DNA of 64,000 nucleotides from Chitinophagaceae bacterium. Lineage in GTDB: Bacteria > Bacteroidota > Bacteroidia > Chitinophagales > Chitinophagaceae. A program made the translations under genes and the position numbers. Position 1 is the stretch's first letter. Each line of letters opens with the position of its first letter. Below, piece by piece: positions 25,969-34,111 of the stretch. The notes beneath the pieces are model-generated. The model saw only the letters and a program-made list of their open reading frames with translations, searched no databases and was not told the DNA's origin. The DNA lies in NCBI GenBank assembly GCA_017307735.1, contig JAFKGR010000007.1:1-64000 (forward strand). The letters are read 5' to 3'.

Positions 25969-27251
25969 TGGCTTTACCCGGACCCGGATTTGCACAAACA
26001 AGAACAACTTCCGATAAGGTTGTACTCCCTTTTTATCTTTATGCTTCCTTATCGCTGATCGCAGCATCCGTATTACTTTTCATTTCCACTCCTTCATTTC
26101 AAACAGCACATTTTAATCCCGGCGTTTTATCAGTGACCCACGTCATGGCACTCGGATGGGGCAGCATGATGATTTTGGGAGCGAGCCATCAGTTAGTTCC
26201 GGTAATGATAGAAGGGAAATTATTCAGCAATTTTCTCGGGCATGTTTCTTTTGTGCTTGCTGCCTTTGGAATTATTTTTCTTGTGACCGGCTTCTACAGA
26301 TTCGAATTTACTGTACTGACAAAGACCGGTGGAATTTTGGTTTTGAGTGCATTTGTGGTTTATTTTATCAACCTTCTTACAAGTATTATCATCAGCAAAA
26401 GTGACAGCCTTCATGCTTTGTTTGTGCTTACTGCCACGGTTTGGGTTGTTTCAACCATGACGCTGGGCGTATTGCTGATCTTCAATTTCACTGACCACGT
26501 TCTGGCTAATGGATCCGTTTATTATCTTACCCTTCATGCACACATGGGAATTGTGGGATGGTTTTTAATGACCATTATGGGAGTTGGAACCCGGCTCATC
26601 CCCATGTTCATGATTTCAAAATATACCAGCGCAAAAAGAATGTGGTGGATGTACGGCCTGGTGAATGGCGCCCTTCTGATGTTTGTATTTTCTTACATCC
26701 TCAAACCATCCGTTATCATTTATAATATTTCCATCGTAATGGTAATTATTGCAATTATCATTTTCATGCAATATTGCTACCTGGCGTGGAAATCGAGAAT
26801 CAGAAAAAAAGTAGATCCCCAGGTGAAAATTTCCATTTTTTCGTCAGTGGTGATGCTGGTTCCTGCAATCATAATTTTAATTGTCCTTACATTATCTCAG
26901 TTGTCAGTGTATTATGAAAGGCTTATTCTGATTTATGGATTCTGCATCTTTTTCGGATGGATTTCAGATATCATATTCGGGATGACGTTTAAGACTTTGC
27001 CGTTTATACTCTGGAGAAAAAAGTTTCAGAAAAAAGCCGGGAAGGGGAGCACACCCAATCCCAAAGATTTGTTTAGCCAGCAGATTTTCAGATGGATGCT
27101 GGGTACTTATTTTACCGGCTTTATTTTGTTTGTGGCAGGAATTATTTTTTCAGGTGGTGTATTTTTGAAAGCAGGAGCAGCTTTGCTTGTGGTTGTTTCT
27201 TTGCTATTCAACTGGAACGTTATTAATATGCTACGATTTAAAAAGGAATAA
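25968..27251 (+). CDS. Heme-copper-oxidase subunit I / NnrS-like polytopic membrane protein
   Basis: A 427-residue protein with about twelve hydrophobic helices. Histidines are placed as in heme-copper oxidase subunit I-like and NnrS-like proteins: THVMALGWGSMMILGASHQL in helix 2, DSLHALFVL in the middle and YLTLHAHMGIVGWFLMTIMG later. The canonical Cu-B/HPEVYxxILP signature of oxidases or NorB is not seen, so it is probably not a bona fide terminal oxidase or NO reductase. Such proteins often accompany denitrification and NO-response genes in Bacteroidota; a heme-binding NO-tolerance role is a reasonable inference. It is coupled to the DUF1858/DUF2249 gene by a TAATG overlap and is followed after 1 bp by a DUF59 gene. 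NnrS is the main alternative name, but I could not confirm it. Confidence 0.65.
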   Translation: MALPGPGFAQTRTTSDKVVLPFYLYASLSLIAASVLLFISTPSFQTAHFNPGVLSVTHVMALGWGSMMILGASHQLVPVMIEGKLFSNFLGHVSFVLAAFGIIFLVTGFYRFEFTVLTKTGGILVLSAFVVYFINLLTSIIISKSDSLHALFVLTATVWVVSTMTLGVLLIFNFTDHVLANGSVYYLTLHAHMGIVGWFLMTIMGVGTRLIPMFMISKYTSAKRMWWMYGLVNGALLMFVFSYILKPSVIIYNISIVMVIIAIIIFMQYCYLAWKSRIRKKVDPQVKISIFSSVVMLVPAIIILIVLTLSQLSVYYERLILIYGFCIFFGWISDIIFGMTFKTLPFILWRKKFQKKAGKGSTPNPKDLFSQQIFRWMLGTYFTGFILFVAGIIFSGGVFLKAGAALLVVVSLLFNWNVINMLRFKKE

Positions 27252-27252
27252 T

Positions 27253-27591
27253 ATGAACGAGGTTACAAATAATACAGAAATGTGCGACAAAGCTCTGGAA
27301 GAGCTACACGAAGTGATAGATCCGGAAATCGGATTGAATGTAGTGGATTTGGGTTTGATTTATCAATTGGATTTCGACTCGGACAAGAAGTCGGTGTATT
27401 GCACAATGACACTGACCACCCAATTTTGCCCGATGGGAGAATCGATTACAACCAATGTTACCCAATGCCTGGAACAAACTTTTCCTGAATATGCGGTCAA
27501 TATCAATTTGATTTTTGAACCGCCATGGAGCATGGAAAAGATTTCACCGGAAGGGCAGGATTGGTTGAACGGCGGTTATACCCAATTTTAA
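27253..27591 (+). CDS. DUF59 / SufT-PaaD-like metal-sulfur cluster assembly factor
   Basis: A 112-residue protein of the MIP18/DUF59 family. The signature EVIDPEIGLNVVDLGLIYQL is clear, and TLTTQFCPMGESI carries the conserved cysteine that can bind metal. Members act as Fe-S cluster assembly or maturation factors (SufT, PaaD). I use the ATG at 27253, one base after the upstream stop; an in-frame extension to 27187 would be embedded in the upstream gene. Its place between a putative heme protein and an Rrf2 regulator in an Fe-S repair operon fits a role in re-assembling damaged clusters. Confidence 0.88.
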   Translation: MNEVTNNTEMCDKALEELHEVIDPEIGLNVVDLGLIYQLDFDSDKKSVYCTMTLTTQFCPMGESITTNVTQCLEQTFPEYAVNINLIFEPPWSMEKISPEGQDWLNGGYTQF

Positions 27592-27594
27592 GCC

Positions 27595-28026
27595 ATGTTA
27601 AGTAAAATGTGCCAGACTGCTATCAAAGCAGTGATCTTTTTGTATTCTCAAAAGGATGAGCAGCATTATATTGGAATCAGGAAGATTGCAGCAGCCATTG
27701 ATTGCAGCGAACATACGGTGGGTAAATTATTGCAATTGCTGGTGAAAAATAAAATTATAGGAAGTATCAAAGGCCCATCCGGTGGTTTCTTTATTACTCC
27801 CAAACAAGGGCAACTTCCGGTTATAACGATTGTAGAAGCAATAGACGGTCGCGAAAAATTTACCGAATGTGGATTGGGATTGGCAAAATGTTCCAAAGAC
27901 CATCCCTGCCCCATTCATTTTCAATATGGCCCTATCCGCGAAGAACTGGAAAAAATTTTCAGAGAAAGAAAGGTGGCGGATTTGTGCCAGACAGTTGATA
28001 AGGGTGAATCCTATCTCGCCGGATAG
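27595..28026 (+). CDS. Rrf2-family transcriptional regulator, likely Fe-S sensing
   Basis: A 143-residue winged-helix regulator. The N-terminal HTH (YIGIRKIAAAIDCSEHTVGKLLQLL) and wing (KGPSGGFFIT) are typical of Rrf2. A cysteine-containing loop at about 95-110 (CGLGLAKCSKDHPC) has the C-x6-C-x5-C spacing used by IscR/NsrR/RsrR-type proteins to hold an Fe-S cluster, so sensing NO or cluster state is likely. It is the last gene of the repair operon, 3 bp after the DUF59 gene, and probably autoregulates it. The operator might be the inverted repeat at 22990-23011, although a Crp/Fnr protein encoded elsewhere is an equal candidate. Confidence 0.88.
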   Translation: MLSKMCQTAIKAVIFLYSQKDEQHYIGIRKIAAAIDCSEHTVGKLLQLLVKNKIIGSIKGPSGGFFITPKQGQLPVITIVEAIDGREKFTECGLGLAKCSKDHPCPIHFQYGPIREELEKIFRERKVADLCQTVDKGESYLAG

Positions 28027-28059
28027 GCATTGCTGTTAGTAAAGTATTTTTCCGGAATC

Positions 28060-28488
28060 CTATTTATTCCCGTTCAGATAATCCAGCACATTTCCTGATT
28101 CCAAAACCGGAAGCCCGTAAACACTTCCATTGTACCAATAAACCCAGGCAACCAATTCTTCGCCCCCATCGGTAAAGACCCTGGTTGTTGACCTTACGTA
28201 TTTGGGTTGTTCCGGAGGTTCGGGATGTACACCTTCATATTCGTCCAATTGACCTATTGCAAATGAAAATAAAGAGGGTTCTTTTATTTTGAACAATTCT
28301 CCGTGAATGTACTTTTCTTCTTCGACCGGTGTCCCCACAACGATATTGTTCATGATGCTTAATACCCCCCTGGTTTTTGCATCTCCTGCAAAATCAAAAT
28401 ACTTGCTTATGTATTCGTAATCCTGTGTCGGGAATCCACGCCGCAGCGAACTATAAACGAATAGGAAATCTGTTTTTATATGAACCAT
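28060..28488 (-). CDS. Gamma-glutamylcyclotransferase-like (AIG2) protein
   Basis: A 142-residue member of the GGCT/AIG2 fold. The N-terminal strand-loop FLFVYSSLRRGF corresponds to the family's VYGTLRxG substrate loop, and LDEYEGV contains the likely catalytic glutamate. Members act on gamma-glutamyl peptides or amines; the precise substrate cannot be predicted. It lies head-to-tail behind lysS on the minus strand with 27 bp between them, so it may be transcribed with lysS. It ends 33 bp from the convergent Rrf2 gene. Confidence 0.82.
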   Translation of the reverse strand: MVHIKTDFLFVYSSLRRGFPTQDYEYISKYFDFAGDAKTRGVLSIMNNIVVGTPVEEEKYIHGELFKIKEPSLFSFAIGQLDEYEGVHPEPPEQPKYVRSTTRVFTDGGEELVAWVYWYNGSVYGLPVLESGNVLDYLNGNK

Positions 28489-28515
28489 TTCTGAATGAAT
28501 TTATTCCGTTCCAAG

Positions 28516-30075
28516 TTAAGCCTTCTTTTCTTCCGGATTGGTTTCAGCCTTTGGCTGAATGCTTTTTTCAGGGCGCATCTGGGGAAAAAATAAAACATCC
28601 TGGATGGAAGGACTGTTGGTCATAAGCATGGCTATCCGGTCAATTCCGTATCCGATTCCGCCGGCAGGAGGCATTCCGTATTCGAGGGCGCGGAGAAAAT
28701 CGTGATCAATGTACATGGCTTCATCGTCTCCGCGTTCCATCAGTTGTAATTGATCCTCGAAACGCTTTCTCTGGTCAACCGGATCGTTGAGTTCTGAGTA
28801 AGAATTCGCAATTTCTTTTCCATTTACAATGAGTTCAAAACGCTCTACCAATCCGGGTTTGCTCCGGTGCTTTTTGGTAAGCGGACTCATTTCTACCGGG
28901 TAGTCAATAATAAAGGTTGGCTGGATAAAATTGGCCTCACATTTTTCGGAAAAAATTTCATCAATCAGTTTCCCCTTTCCCATGGAAGGATCTGTCCGGA
29001 TGTTCAGATTCCTGCATAATTCGCGCAATTCATTTTCGTCTTTCCCTGAAATATCCGCGCCTGTGTATTCTTTAATGGCGTCGTACATGGTTATCCGTTT
29101 GTATGGCGCTTTAAAATCAATTTTATTCTCACCATAAATAACGCTGGTATTGTTATTCACTGCTATTGCAGTGTATTCAAGTAATTGTTCTGTCGTTTCC
29201 ATCATCCATAAATAATCTTTGAAAGCGACGTAAAATTCCAGAACTGTAAATTCCGGGTTATGATTCCTGTCCATTCCTTCGTTTCTGAAGTTGCGGCTGA
29301 ATTCATAAACCCAGTCAAATCCTCCTACCAATAAACGTTTCAGGTAAAGTTCATTGGCAATGCGCAGATAAAGAGGAATGTTCAGGGCATTGTGATGGGT
29401 GATAAACGGCTTGGCTGCTGCACCTCCGGGAATGGATTGGAGTACGGGTGTGTCCACTTCCAAAGCACCGCGGCTGTTGAGAAATTCCCTGATTCCATTG
29501 ATCATTTTGGTCCGCTTTATAAAAGTTTCCTTCACCCCGGGATTTACGATCAGGTCAGCATAGCGCTGGCGGTATCTGAATTCAGGATCTGTTACTTCAT
29601 CAAAAGTCTCGCCTTCTTTTTCTTTTACAACAGGCAATGGGCGCAGGGCTTTGCTCAGAAGGATGAGCGATTTTACATGTACAGATATTTCTCCCGTTTT
29701 GGTTGTGAATACAAAACCACGGACACCAATAATATCTCCGATATCCAGAAGTTTTTTCCAAACGGTGTTATATAATGTTTTATCCTCGCCCGGGGCGATG
29801 TCATCACGCCTGACATAAAGCTGAATTTTGCCGGTACTGTCCTGCAAAACGGCAAAAGAGGCCTTGCCCATATCTCTGATACCCATAATCCTGCCGGCGA
29901 GTGATACATCAGCAAAATCTTCTTTTTTCTCTTCTGAATAATTTTTCTTTATATCTGCTGCATGGGTGGTAATTACATATTGGGCAGCAGGATAACTGTC
30001 GATGCCTAATTGAGTCAGTTGAGCCAGTTTGTCTCTGCGGATTATCTCCTGTTCAGATAAGTTTTCGTTACTCAT
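28516..30075 (-). CDS. lysS: Lysyl-tRNA synthetase (class II)
   Basis: LysRS charges tRNA-Lys. The 519 residues show an N-terminal OB-fold anticodon-binding domain (about 55-170, [20 protein letters not shown]) and class II catalytic motifs: motif 2 in [20 protein letters not shown] and motif 3 in [20 protein letters not shown]. The C-terminus has a short charged tail ([11 protein letters not shown]) beyond the catalytic core. A perfect minus-strand -7 box (30097-30104) lies 21 bp upstream of the ATG, and a GGAGG sequence is very close to the start, unusual for this genome. The downstream GGCT-like gene may share the transcript. Confidence 0.96.
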   Translation of the reverse strand: MSNENLSEQEIIRRDKLAQLTQLGIDSYPAAQYVITTHAADIKKNYSEEKKEDFADVSLAGRIMGIRDMGKASFAVLQDSTGKIQLYVRRDDIAPGEDKTLYNTVWKKLLDIGDIIGVRGFVFTTKTGEISVHVKSLILLSKALRPLPVVKEKEGETFDEVTDPEFRYRQRYADLIVNPGVKETFIKRTKMINGIREFLNSRGALEVDTPVLQSIPGGAAAKPFITHHNALNIPLYLRIANELYLKRLLVGGFDWVYEFSRNFRNEGMDRNHNPEFTVLEFYVAFKDYLWMMETTEQLLEYTAIAVNNNTSVIYGENKIDFKAPYKRITMYDAIKEYTGADISGKDENELRELCRNLNIRTDPSMGKGKLIDEIFSEKCEANFIQPTFIIDYPVEMSPLTKKHRSKPGLVERFELIVNGKEIANSYSELNDPVDQRKRFEDQLQLMERGDDEAMYIDHDFLRALEYGMPPAGGIGYGIDRIAMLMTNSPSIQDVLFFPQMRPEKSIQPKAETNPEEKKA

Positions 30076-30096
30076 TACCTCCGGTTTTTAGACTGG

Positions 30097-30104
30097 CAAA
30101 GGTA
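30097..30104 (-). promoter_or_regulatory. -7 box of lysS promoter
   Basis: It reads TACCTTTG on the minus strand, a perfect TAnnTTTG match, 21 bp before the lysS start. Confidence 0.5.
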
Positions 30105-30265
30105 GGGCATGAAAGTCTGATTCGTTTAGCGATGAACCTGTAAATTTAGTTTTATGAGATAATGGGTAAGCGTTGAGGATGCTGAAACTTTGAAATTCTC
30201 TTTAAGCAAAGCCGCGTTCATTATTTACGCTCTCTTAAAATTTTACACCTTTGATAATCTTTTCA

Positions 30266-30273
30266 TAGATTTG
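30266..30273 (+). promoter_or_regulatory. -7 box of rpmH promoter
   Basis: TAGATTTG is a perfect -7 consensus 77 bp upstream of the rpmH ATG, giving a leader of about 70 nucleotides, longer than most in this window. The leader could carry ribosomal-protein regulation, but no obvious structure was identified. Confidence 0.5.
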
Positions 30274-30350
30274 CAGCCCTTTCACAAACAGCGGGGATGG
30301 TGCCCGGCTGACTGAAAACTGAATTATTAACGAATTAAAACCATTTAATA

Positions 30351-30518
30351 ATGCCCGGTAAGAAAAGAACCTATCAGCCGCATAAACGTCGCCGTAAGAG
30401 TGTACATGGATTCAGAGAACGCATGTCCACAGCCAATGGCCGTAAAGTACTGGCCAGCCGCAGAAAAAAAGGCCGCCACAAATTGACGGTTTCTGATGAG
30501 CACGGAAGTAAAAAATAA
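30351..30518 (+). CDS. rpmH: 50S ribosomal protein L34
   Basis: A 55-residue, highly basic protein. Translation from the ATG at 30351 gives the L34 signature [20 protein letters not shown] followed by [18 protein letters not shown], which is essentially invariant in bacteria. A short acidic-basic C-terminal extension ([10 protein letters not shown]), common in Bacteroidota, follows. It precedes rnpA in the conserved rpmH-rnpA order, separated by a hairpin terminator at 30541-30563. Confidence 0.97.
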   Translation: MPGKKRTYQPHKRRRKSVHGFRERMSTANGRKVLASRRKKGRHKLTVSDEHGSKK

Positions 30519-30540
30519 TTTTGAAATAAATCGATTGAAA

Positions 30541-30563
30541 GCCTCTCACAAAGAGGCTTTTTT
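30541..30563 (+). terminator. rpmH terminator / attenuator before rnpA
   Basis: GCCTCT (30541-30546) pairs with AGAGGC (30552-30557), followed by six T residues. Partial read-through would allow low-level rnpA expression, matching the lower need for the RNase P protein. Confidence 0.8.
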
Positions 30564-30586
30564 AATATTTTAGACTGATTAAATAG

Positions 30587-31018
30587 TTGCCGATTCCACA
30601 CTCGTTTACCTTGGGAAGAAAAGAGAGGCTGAAAAGCCGGAAAAAGATTCAACAGATCTTTAAAGAGGGCTCGTCTTTTTATGAATATCCCTTCAGGGTT
30701 TACCTGATGATTTCTGTGCCGGATGAAAATTTCCTTCAGGCAGGATTTTCAGTAAGTAAAAAATATTTTAAGAGGGCGGTACACCGCAACAGAGTGAAAC
30801 GGTTGATGAGAGAAGCCTGGCGGCTGAACGTAATTTCTTTGAAAAAACTTATGGCAGAAAATCATTTGCAATTGAATGTTTTTCTGATTTATACAAACAA
30901 GGAACTTCCCGAATTCAATTTGATTCAGCAAAAGATGAAAAAGGTTATTGGTGAATTAGAAAGGAAGGTAAACCATTTTGTTGCTAACCGGTCTTTCAAT
31001 CCAAAAACAAATCAGTAA
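30587..31018 (+). CDS. rnpA: Ribonuclease P protein component
   Basis: The protein cofactor of RNase P, needed for 5' maturation of tRNAs. The 143 residues contain the family core: FTLGRKERLKSRKKIQQIF near the N-terminus, AGFSVSKKYFKRAVHRNRVK with the RNR-type motif (A-V-x-R-N-R-x-K-R), and RLMREAWRLN. It uses a TTG start at 30587; no ATG upstream of the conserved region is in frame. Its 3' end overlaps the convergent SDR gene by 23 bp. The usual followers yidD/yidC are absent. Confidence 0.93.
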   Translation: MPIPHSFTLGRKERLKSRKKIQQIFKEGSSFYEYPFRVYLMISVPDENFLQAGFSVSKKYFKRAVHRNRVKRLMREAWRLNVISLKKLMAENHLQLNVFLIYTNKELPEFNLIQQKMKKVIGELERKVNHFVANRSFNPKTNQ

Positions 31019-31817
31019 ATAATTTCTCTGAGGGATCAATGGCGTACCACGACAAATCGGTAAAGCCTTCGGCTTTCAGCACATCTTCATCTATAAAGGT
31101 GTAACCGGTACAATCTTTTGACGGTCGCATTAAAATGAAATAAGCCGCATCAGCCACGATTTCAGGTTTACGGCTTTTTTTCACCAGCGCATCTCCACCC
31201 AATAAATTCTGTACTGCAGCAGTTCCGATCGTTGTCCTTGGCCAAAGTGTATTGGAAGCTATGAGAAATGGTTTTAGTTCGCCCGCAAGTCCGGAGGCAA
31301 TCATTGTCATGGAATATTTGCTGATGGAATAAGCCACATGCGAAGTAACCCATTTTTCATTGAGATTGACGGGTGGCGACAAGGTAAGAATATGAGGGTT
31401 ACTTCCTTTTTTGAGAAAGGGAATACATGCCTTGCAAACAAGAAAAGTACCTCTCACATTGATGTCGTGCATCAGATCGAATTTCTTTGATGGGGTATTT
31501 TCAACGTTGGTAAGAGAAATGGCGCTGGCATTGTTGATCAAAATATCAATACCTCCGAAATGAGCTGCTCCTTTTTCCACAGCATTTTGAATCTGATCTT
31601 CAAAACGAATGTCTGTTTGTATGGGAAAAGCGTGGCCACCTGCATCTTCTATTTCTTTGGCTGCTGTGAAGATGGTGCCATCCAGCTTTGGATGTGGAGT
31701 TATGGTTTTGGCTGCAATAATAATATTGGCTCCTTCTTTGGCCAGTTTCAGTGCAATGGCTTTCCCAATTCCCCTTGTGGCGCCGGTGATGAATGCCGTT
31801 TTATTTTTAAAACTCAT
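30996..31817 (-). CDS. Short-chain dehydrogenase/reductase (HSDL2-like)
   Basis: A 273-residue NAD(P)-dependent oxidoreductase with the classical SDR layout. The cofactor loop is TGATRGIGKAIALKLAKEGA (about residues 11-30), an NNAS motif lies in DILINNASAI, the catalytic serine is in ILTLSPPVNL, and the YxxxK pair is in HVAYSISKYSMTMI. The long cofactor-side insert AAKTITPHPKLDGTIFTAAK after strand 2 is typical of the hydroxysteroid dehydrogenase-like 2 group. The substrate is unknown. It is monocistronic and converges on rnpA with a 23-bp overlap of coding sequence. Confidence 0.88.
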   Translation of the reverse strand: MSFKNKTAFITGATRGIGKAIALKLAKEGANIIIAAKTITPHPKLDGTIFTAAKEIEDAGGHAFPIQTDIRFEDQIQNAVEKGAAHFGGIDILINNASAISLTNVENTPSKKFDLMHDINVRGTFLVCKACIPFLKKGSNPHILTLSPPVNLNEKWVTSHVAYSISKYSMTMIASGLAGELKPFLIASNTLWPRTTIGTAAVQNLLGGDALVKKSRKPEIVADAAYFILMRPSKDCTGYTFIDEDVLKAEGFTDLSWYAIDPSEKLFTDLFLD

Positions 31818-31965
31818 TTTTTGTTTTAAAATTAGTGCTTATTTTTTGGAGTGTTTATTTCTGAAGGGAAATTATCAAATTGAGCAGTGTTCCTATCCGG
31901 TATAGCATGTGGCTATCCGAAATTGGCTGATTAAAATTTTACGCAAAAACCTGTGTTGTTATTCT

Positions 31966-32643
31966 TTAATCATTCTCATCATAAAGTTTTGTAAGTTCTT
32001 TTTTGAGTGCTGTCACCTGCCGGTCTCCGGAATCTTCTCCTTCAAAAATATCTGAAGCATCTGTAGCTTCTCCATAAAAAGATGCATTGGCTTTATCATC
32101 CACATGGATGGATGAACCGTTCAGACTGATTCCGGCAAAAAGCCCTTTACTTTTTGAATAAGAATAAACCTCTGCTTCCATTTTGTAATCGGTGCTGGCA
32201 GAACCACTTCTTCCGACAGGCCCCGCGGTAGCCGAAATATCACCTCCAAGGGTGAAAGTTCCTTTGCCAATATTCATTAAAGTGGTCCGATGTTTAAAAA
32301 TTAAAACAAGATCTACGGATTGAACGCCTATCTGAAATCCAATGCTTCCACCGGTCAGTGTGATGAAAGCCGGGTCGCTCCAGGAACCATCTTCATTTTT
32401 TACCATGGCAATTCCTTTCCCTCTTTTTCCGCCAAGCACAAAACCGGCATTGATCATCCCCGGAACAATGATGATGCCTTCACTAACCTGAAGCAATTCA
32501 TGGGGAATGCTTTCTTTCATGGTACCAAAGTCTTTCAGCACCTGGATGGTGGCGTCGATTTTTTCATTTTCCTTATCCTGTGCAAAGGATGGCTGAAGAG
32601 TGGTAATAAAAAGAAACGGCAGAAGAAAGTGCAAATATTTCAT
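31966..32643 (-). CDS. SYLF/Ysc84-domain lipid-binding exported protein
   Basis: A 225-residue protein starting from the ATG at 32643, which gives a clean signal peptide (FLLPFLFITTLQPSFAQ); a longer in-frame start at 32679 is less likely. The mature part is a Ysc84/SYLF domain: IPHELLQVSEGIIIVPGMIN, GGKRGKGIAMVKNEDGSWSD, PAFITLTGGSIGFQIGVQSV and the TFTLGGDISATAGPVGR block near residue 150. SYLF domains bind phosphoinositides in eukaryotes; their bacterial role is unclear. A C-terminal acidic tail follows. It stands alone with no partner operon. Confidence 0.85.
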   Translation of the reverse strand: MKYLHFLLPFLFITTLQPSFAQDKENEKIDATIQVLKDFGTMKESIPHELLQVSEGIIIVPGMINAGFVLGGKRGKGIAMVKNEDGSWSDPAFITLTGGSIGFQIGVQSVDLVLIFKHRTTLMNIGKGTFTLGGDISATAGPVGRSGSASTDYKMEAEVYSYSKSKGLFAGISLNGSSIHVDDKANASFYGEATDASDIFEGEDSGDRQVTALKKELTKLYDEND

Positions 32644-32927
32644 TTTGATGGATTGAATTAAAGTTTCAATAACAGGCAAGATTAATGCCAGTAAGTTTCA
32701 TGAAAAGGAATAAAGTGTTGAATGGCCTGTTCTTTTTTAATGGTTTTTTGTTTCGGGATATCAGGGGAAATCATCTATGGATTTAGTGAAGGCAGGTAAT
32801 GAGCATATTTAAAACAATTCATAAAAGACACAGGTCAGGAATGAAAATTAATTAAAATATTAACAATACAGGGTTTGATTTTGCGTTTTAGAATTGAAAT
32901 CCAGTTTTTTAAACAACATAATATCCA

Positions 32928-33428
32928 TTGAAAAATCTCCCGTTTATAAAGGATCTTGTGATTTATGCTTTAGGAGGAATTCTGATTGTTAGTGGAGTAT
33001 ATACCTTTTACTCAACTACCTCCATTTTATTTGATTGGTTTGGAGGAAGGGCCAAAGCAGGAAATTATGTGCGCCTGGCACTGATAGCCAGTTTTATTTG
33101 TTGTTTTTTTTATTTGGTCTGCGGGGTATTGTTTTTTCTCAAAAATAAGTTGGCGACACCTTTATTGTTTATAGCGACTATTATTATGTTCATCGGTTAT
33201 ATAGCCATGCTGTTTCACATAAAGAATGGTAATGCCATTGAATTGCATACGATTGCTGAAATGTTGATCCGCACAACCGGTACTATGCTTTATGCCGGAG
33301 CTTCCTGGTATATTTTTACCAGAACAAGAATCGTATATCCTCCGGGTCACAATGCCAAAACTTTCAGAAAACTGATGAAAGAATATTCGAAAAAAGAATT
33401 AAGGCAAAGGTCCGGTACTTCCGCCTGA
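32928..33428 (+). CDS. Four-helix membrane protein (paralogue of 22330-22800)
   Basis: A 166-residue protein with four predicted transmembrane helices and a basic C-terminal tail. It shares with its paralogue a first helix ending YTFYS(S/T)TS, the third-helix LLFIATIIMFIGYI, and the juxtamembrane TRTRIVYPPGHNAKTFRKLM. It appears to use a TTG start at 32928; a GTG seven codons in would match the paralogue's N-terminus even better (it begins MKDYVIY), so the start is uncertain. Family unknown. It lies upstream of nirK but is separated from it by a 680-bp non-coding region, so co-transcription is doubtful. Confidence 0.7.
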   Translation: MKNLPFIKDLVIYALGGILIVSGVYTFYSTTSILFDWFGGRAKAGNYVRLALIASFICCFFYLVCGVLFFLKNKLATPLLFIATIIMFIGYIAMLFHIKNGNAIELHTIAEMLIRTTGTMLYAGASWYIFTRTRIVYPPGHNAKTFRKLMKEYSKKELRQRSGTSA

Positions 33429-34111
33429 TTTTTCCACCAGCAAACGGATGCTTTACATCTAACTATGTTTTTACACAGAAGTTAACCTCATTAAAATTTT
33501 AAAGATTTATTCCTGATCTATTCATTAACCGGAAGAAAATATCCGGCTTCAGGAATGTGGATTTTTTCTATCCATCAATGAGGCAGGATTCTTTCCGTGT
33601 AATTTTTAGCTAATTAATATTTTGATATCATCATGAAATAATTTTCTTTGATGTCCGGATTTATTACATTAATCTTCAACAACCTTAGTAGAAAAGTTAT
33701 CTCAATGATTTAACCTTATTATTTTAAAACTAATACCTCAATTTATTGAAGGCCTCCCATTTTTTTTGTTTATTTAAAATTAATCCGGAAAAAACGGATT
33801 TGATTCCTTCCTGAATAAATCCTATTCAGGTTTATGGAATTTTAATTCTGGCTATTGAACTATAACTTTAGTCTTATAAATGCAATTGATTGTCCGGAAG
33901 AGCAAAAAATGCACATTGCGGAAATTCTTTTTTAGAAAACCCCTGAGTTTTTTGTTTACCCGGTTTTGTACAAATATGACTTATTTCTGACTTTAACCCT
34001 TCAATATCATCTCCTTCTTTGTTATTTTTGCGGCCTCAAAAAAGACCCCTGTGTTTTTTAGGGAAAAAAGAGATTTTATCTACTTCAGTAAACCAAAATC
34101 AAATAACAAAA
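33429..34111. other. Long AT-rich leader / intergenic region before nirK
   Basis: No credible ORF. Two small inverted repeats occur: AATCCG/CGGATT around 33782-33800 and CCTGAAT/ATTCAGG at 33810-33830. A perfect 10-bp palindrome, TTTGTACAAA, sits at 33965-33974, and a -7 box lies at 34023-34030. The length of this upstream region suggests either complex regulation of nirK or an unannotated small RNA. Confidence 0.5.
34023..34030 (+). promoter_or_regulatory. -7 box of nirK promoter
   Basis: TATTTTTG is a perfect TAnnTTTG match 81 bp upstream of the chosen nirK start. A longer ORF starting at 34019 would begin inside this box, supporting the ATG at 34112 as the true start. The palindrome TTTGTACAAA is centred about 65 bp upstream of the predicted transcription start. 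Confidence 0.5.

Noticed and set aside
33810..33830. CCTGAAT/ATTCAGG inverted repeat as a terminator
   Set aside because: Only a TTTAT follows, the stem is short, and no gene ends nearby (the preceding stop is 380 bp away).
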